Assembly (NCBI GenBank): GCA_964570825.1
Contig: CAZMZJ010000001.1
Span: 62,001 to 126,000 of the forward strand
Source: UMGS1002 sp964570825
GTDB taxonomy: Bacteria; Bacillota; Clostridia; Oscillospirales; CAG-272
Length of the DNA: 64,000 nt
Reading direction: 5' to 3'
Below the pieces are notes generated by a model, which worked only from the letters and a program-made list of their open reading frames with translations, had not been told where the DNA came from and ran no database searches. Positions 61,333-64,000 of this stretch are shown one piece after another. Each line of letters opens with the position of its first letter. Position 1 is the stretch's first letter. The translations under genes and the position numbers were made by a program.

Positions 61333-62496
61333 TCATTCAGAGCAGGCGGCTTTGAGTATTCCGATTGCCTTATGCAGCAGTTCGTCCGGAATATTAAGCG
61401 CCGGCAATAAACGGATTTTGTTTTTTGCCTTTATTACTATAACACCGGCTTCGCGGCACTTTGAGACTACGGAAGAAACGTCTTTTTCTGTTTCTATTCC
61501 AAGCATCAGCCCCATTCCGGTAATACTCTTTATACCCTTCGCACCTGATAAAGTCTTTATAATATAATCCGACTTTTTCATCAAATTGTCAAGTAGTTTT
61601 TCATCAATTCTCGATAAAATATTTAGAGCGCCTGCGCAAACAACCGGATTCCCGCCGAAAGTTGAGCCGTGAGAGCCGGGAGTGAAGACGTCCTTTAATT
61701 TTTCGCCCAGCAGCGTGGCGCCAATGGGAAGGCCGCCGCCCAGCCCTTTTGCTGTCGTAACTATGTCCGGCAAAATGCCGTAGTGCATATATGCGAAATA
61801 CTTGCCGGTCCGCCCGTTTCCGGTCTGAACCTCATCGGCTATCAGCAGGATGCCGTACTTTTCAGCAAGCGCGGCAAGTTCCTTGACAAACCCGGGCTCA
61901 AGCGGCACAACTCCGCCCTCCCCCTTTATTATTTCAAACATTACCGCCGCGATTTTTCCGGTTTTTATCTGCGCTTCTATCGACGCTGTGTCACCCGGCT
62001 TTGCATAAACAAATCCTTCCGTCAGCGGTGCATAGTCCTTGTGGAATATTTCCTGCCCGGTAGCCGCAAGAGTTGTTATCGTACGCCCGTGGAAGCTGTT
62101 GTCAAGCGTTATTATTGTATGACAGTCATCACCATATTTTGCCGCCGCATATTTCCTCGCGGCTTTTATAGCGCACTCGTTGGCTTCGGCGCCCGAGTTT
62201 GAAAAAAACACCTTGCTCATTCCGGTAAGACCGCAGAGCTTTTCGGCAAGAAGCACGCACGGATCACTGTAAAATAAATTAGATGTATGCTGGCATGTAT
62301 TTAACTGTTTTGTGACTGCCTTTATCCATTCGTCGTCGCATACTCCGAATGTATTGACCGCAATTCCGCTGCCGAGGTCTATATATTCTTTGCCGTTTTC
62401 ATCATATACCAGCGAACCTTTCCCGCACACGATGTTCAGCGGAAAACGAGCGTATGTTGACGCGATGAACTCGGCGTCTTTTTCTTTAATGCCCAT
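61333..62496 (-). CDS. argD: Acetylornithine aminotransferase
   Basis: Class III PLP aminotransferase, 387 residues, converting N-acetylglutamate semialdehyde to N-acetylornithine. LGSGIAVNTFG, FFSNSGAEANECAIK (phosphate binding), SFHGRTITTLAATG, LIADEVQTGNGRTGK (PLP ring Asp) and VTTAKGLGGGLPIGA (PLP lysine) are in order. It could also use N-succinyl substrates, but the argB neighbour supports the arginine role. Confidence 0.95.
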   Translation of the reverse strand: MGIKEKDAEFIASTYARFPLNIVCGKGSLVYDENGKEYIDLGSGIAVNTFGVCDDEWIKAVTKQLNTCQHTSNLFYSDPCVLLAEKLCGLTGMSKVFFSNSGAEANECAIKAARKYAAAKYGDDCHTIITLDNSFHGRTITTLAATGQEIFHKDYAPLTEGFVYAKPGDTASIEAQIKTGKIAAVMFEIIKGEGGVVPLEPGFVKELAALAEKYGILLIADEVQTGNGRTGKYFAYMHYGILPDIVTTAKGLGGGLPIGATLLGEKLKDVFTPGSHGSTFGGNPVVCAGALNILSRIDEKLLDNLMKKSDYIIKTLSGAKGIKSITGMGLMLGIETEKDVSSVVSKCREAGVIVIKAKNKIRLLPALNIPDELLHKAIGILKAACSE

Positions 62497-62570
62497 TTCA
62501 GCGCCCCTTTCCCGGACAATTAAATGTCCGCCGCGTTTACAAACAATTAATTAATTTTCAATATGTAAAG

Positions 62571-63440
62571 TCAATCCTCGGTTTCCGCTATCATGGTTCC
62601 TGCTCCTTCGTCTGTCAGCATTTCGATGAGCAGTGAATGCGGCACGCGTCCGTCGATGATTGTTACTTTTGAAACTCCCTTGTTAATTGCATCGATGCAG
62701 CACTCGATTTTCGGGATCATGCCGCCCTTGATGCTGCCGTTCTTTATCATCCTTCTCGCATCGTCGAGGCTAATAAATTTTATTAACGACGACGGATCGT
62801 TGACGTCGCGCAAAACGCCGGCAATATCAGTCAGAGTCATAAGCCTTTCAGCTTTCATAGCGCCTGCTATGAAGGCCGCGGCTGTGTCGGCATTGATGTT
62901 GTAAATATTTCCCGCCGAATCGCAGCCGACTGTCGAAACAACCGGTATATATCCGTTCTGAAGAAGATCTGTTATAGGCTTTACATTTACATTTGTTATT
63001 TCTCCGACAAACCCGTGAATGTCGTCTTTTTTTCTCGCTTCTATCATTCTGCCGTCGATTCCGCAGATGCCGACAGCGCGGCCGCCCTTTGTCTGAAGCA
63101 GGTTTACAAGGCTCTTGTTCACTTTTCCGGCAAGCACCATCTGAACTATTTCCGCAGATTCCTTGTCTGTTACCCGCAATCCGTCGATAAACACCGATTC
63201 TTTGCCGTATTTTTCAAGAACCTCGGTAATCTCGGGCCCTCCGCCGTGCACCAAAACGACTTTGACGCCGATAAGCTGCAGAAGTATTATGTCGTCCATT
63301 ACCTGACGCTTAAGCTCTTCGTTCACCATAGCGTTGCCGCCGTACTTGACGACTATAATTTTATTATAGTATTTTTGTATGTAAGGTAGTGCTTGGGTAA
63401 GCACTTCCGCGCGCTGCGAATTGTTTATTTCACAAGCCAT
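62571..63440 (-). CDS. argB: Acetylglutamate kinase
   Basis: Phosphorylates N-acetylglutamate, usually the arginine-regulated step. The 289-residue amino-acid-kinase fold shows IIVVKYGGNAMVN, VVLVHGGGPEI, and NINADTAAAFIAGAMKAERL. An N-terminal helix of about 20 residues precedes the first strand (QRAEVLTQALPYIQKYY), the feature of arginine-inhibited hexameric enzymes, so feedback control is likely. It lies between argJ and argD. Confidence 0.96.
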   Translation of the reverse strand: MACEINNSQRAEVLTQALPYIQKYYNKIIVVKYGGNAMVNEELKRQVMDDIILLQLIGVKVVLVHGGGPEITEVLEKYGKESVFIDGLRVTDKESAEIVQMVLAGKVNKSLVNLLQTKGGRAVGICGIDGRMIEARKKDDIHGFVGEITNVNVKPITDLLQNGYIPVVSTVGCDSAGNIYNINADTAAAFIAGAMKAERLMTLTDIAGVLRDVNDPSSLIKFISLDDARRMIKNGSIKGGMIPKIECCIDAINKGVSKVTIIDGRVPHSLLIEMLTDEGAGTMIAETED

Positions 63441-63491
63441 CTTTCTGCCCTCGCTTAATTTGTGATAAACCGGCCGCCATACCGCCTGTTA

Positions 63492-64000
63492 TTATGTTCT
63501 GTAATCACCGTTAATTTTTACGTAGTCATATGTCAAATCGCAGCCCCATGCTGTAGCTTTGGCTGCTCCTGATTTTAGATCGATTTTTATGATTATCTCT
63601 TTTTCAAGAAGAATTTTCTTTGCGGTATCCTCCGAGAAAACGATTCCCGCGCCGTTCTCGCAGACTTTTATATTTCCGGCCTTAGAGCTGAATGAAACGT
63701 CGATTTTGTTTACATCTACAGATGCCCCGCTGTATCCGATGGCACAAAGCACACGTCCCCAGTTTGCGTCAGCGCCGAACATCGCAGCTTTTATCAATGA
63801 CGAGCATATTACGCTCTTCGCGACTGTTTTAGCAGTATTTTCATCTGACGCTCCCTCGACAGAACATTCGAGCAGTTTTGTGGCGCCCTCGCCGTCGCCG
63901 GCAATCATGCGGCAAAGGTAAACAGTAACAGTATTCAGCGCCTCCATAAAGTTTGAAAAATCTTCGCCGCAGGAGGTTATTTCTTTGTTGCCCGCCATGC
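63492..64000 (-). CDS. argJ: Bifunctional glutamate N-acetyltransferase/ornithine acetyltransferase ArgJ, 3' part
   Basis: The frame is open to the window edge, so only about 168 C-terminal residues are present. They form the end of the beta chain: GDGEGATKLLECSVEGA, SSLIKAAMFGADANWGRVL and ATAWGCDLTYDYVKINGDYRT are diagnostic. The autocleavage site and N-terminal alpha chain lie outside. ArgJ recycles the acetyl group between ornithine and glutamate; it is the most upstream gene seen of the arginine cluster. Confidence 0.95.
   Translation of the reverse strand, partial: MAGNKEITSCGEDFSNFMEALNTVTVYLCRMIAGDGEGATKLLECSVEGASDENTAKTVAKSVICSSLIKAAMFGADANWGRVLCAIGYSGASVDVNKIDVSFSSKAGNIKVCENGAGIVFSEDTAKKILLEKEIIIKIDLKSGAAKATAWGCDLTYDYVKINGDYRT

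Overview
The window reads as a chromosomal core-genome segment of an endospore-forming member of the Bacillota, class Clostridia, from an uncultured or draft-assembled lineage. The evidence is a PolC-type replicase, the ecfA1-ecfA2-ecfT-truA order, the pyrH-frr-uppS-cdsA-dxr-rseP-ispG-polC order, SpoIIID, a YlmC/YmxH-type protein, a PdaA-type deacetylase, strong Shine-Dalgarno sites with occasional TTG/GTG starts, and AT-rich sigma-A promoters. A run of ten N inside one gene marks a scaffold gap. I see no phage, insertion sequence, CRISPR array or plasmid module; nearly everything is housekeeping or conserved clostridial genes.

Layout. 1-4.2 kb: the end of an rRNA methyltransferase, the shared ECF vitamin-transporter energy module and truA. 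4.3-12 kb: envelope genes (a DUF5711-like anchored protein, a CvpA-like protein, a CDP-alcohol phosphatidyltransferase), a ClpE-like AAA+ unfoldase, and a full-length P-type ATPase homologue that has lost its catalytic motifs. 12-25.4 kb: ylmC-like gene, rpsB-tsf, then pyrH, frr, uppS, cdsA, dxr, rseP, ispG and polC (translation, nucleotide, isoprenoid and lipid synthesis, replication). 25.5-30.9 kb: tRNA-Val(CAC), tRNA-Ala(GGC), a small lipoprotein, malic enzyme, an FAD oxidoreductase and two NodB-type deacetylases. 30.9-35.4 kb: membrane proteins, a TrmH-family methyltransferase, spoIIID, and a small flavodoxin-like gene flanked by copies of a 12-bp motif. 35.5-43.2 kb: an ApgM-family enzyme (possibly the missing homoserine kinase), lepB, rbgA, rnhB, yraN, a dipeptidase, thrC, a DUF1540 protein and a metallophosphoesterase. 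43.3-46.8 kb: tig-clpP-clpX.

46.9-54.9 kb: a cysteine-rich conserved protein, a large membrane protein, and on the minus strand a nucleoside ABC transporter operon. This operon is preceded by a consensus promoter, a guanine-class purine riboswitch and an intrinsic terminator. 55-64 kb: a minus-strand arginine and carbamoyl-phosphate cluster argJ-argB-argD-argF-carA-carB. Here the carbamoyl-phosphate synthase large subunit is fused in frame to a diaminopimelate epimerase domain whose first catalytic cysteine is alanine.

Most distinctive: (1) the CarB-DapF fusion with the Cys-to-Ala change; (2) the catalytically degenerate P-type ATPase next to ClpE; (3) an eight-unit graded heptanucleotide array upstream of lepB; (4) the 12-bp motif set around the flavodoxin-like gene; (5) the riboswitch-controlled nucleoside importer; (6) a probable ATT start codon in rseP.
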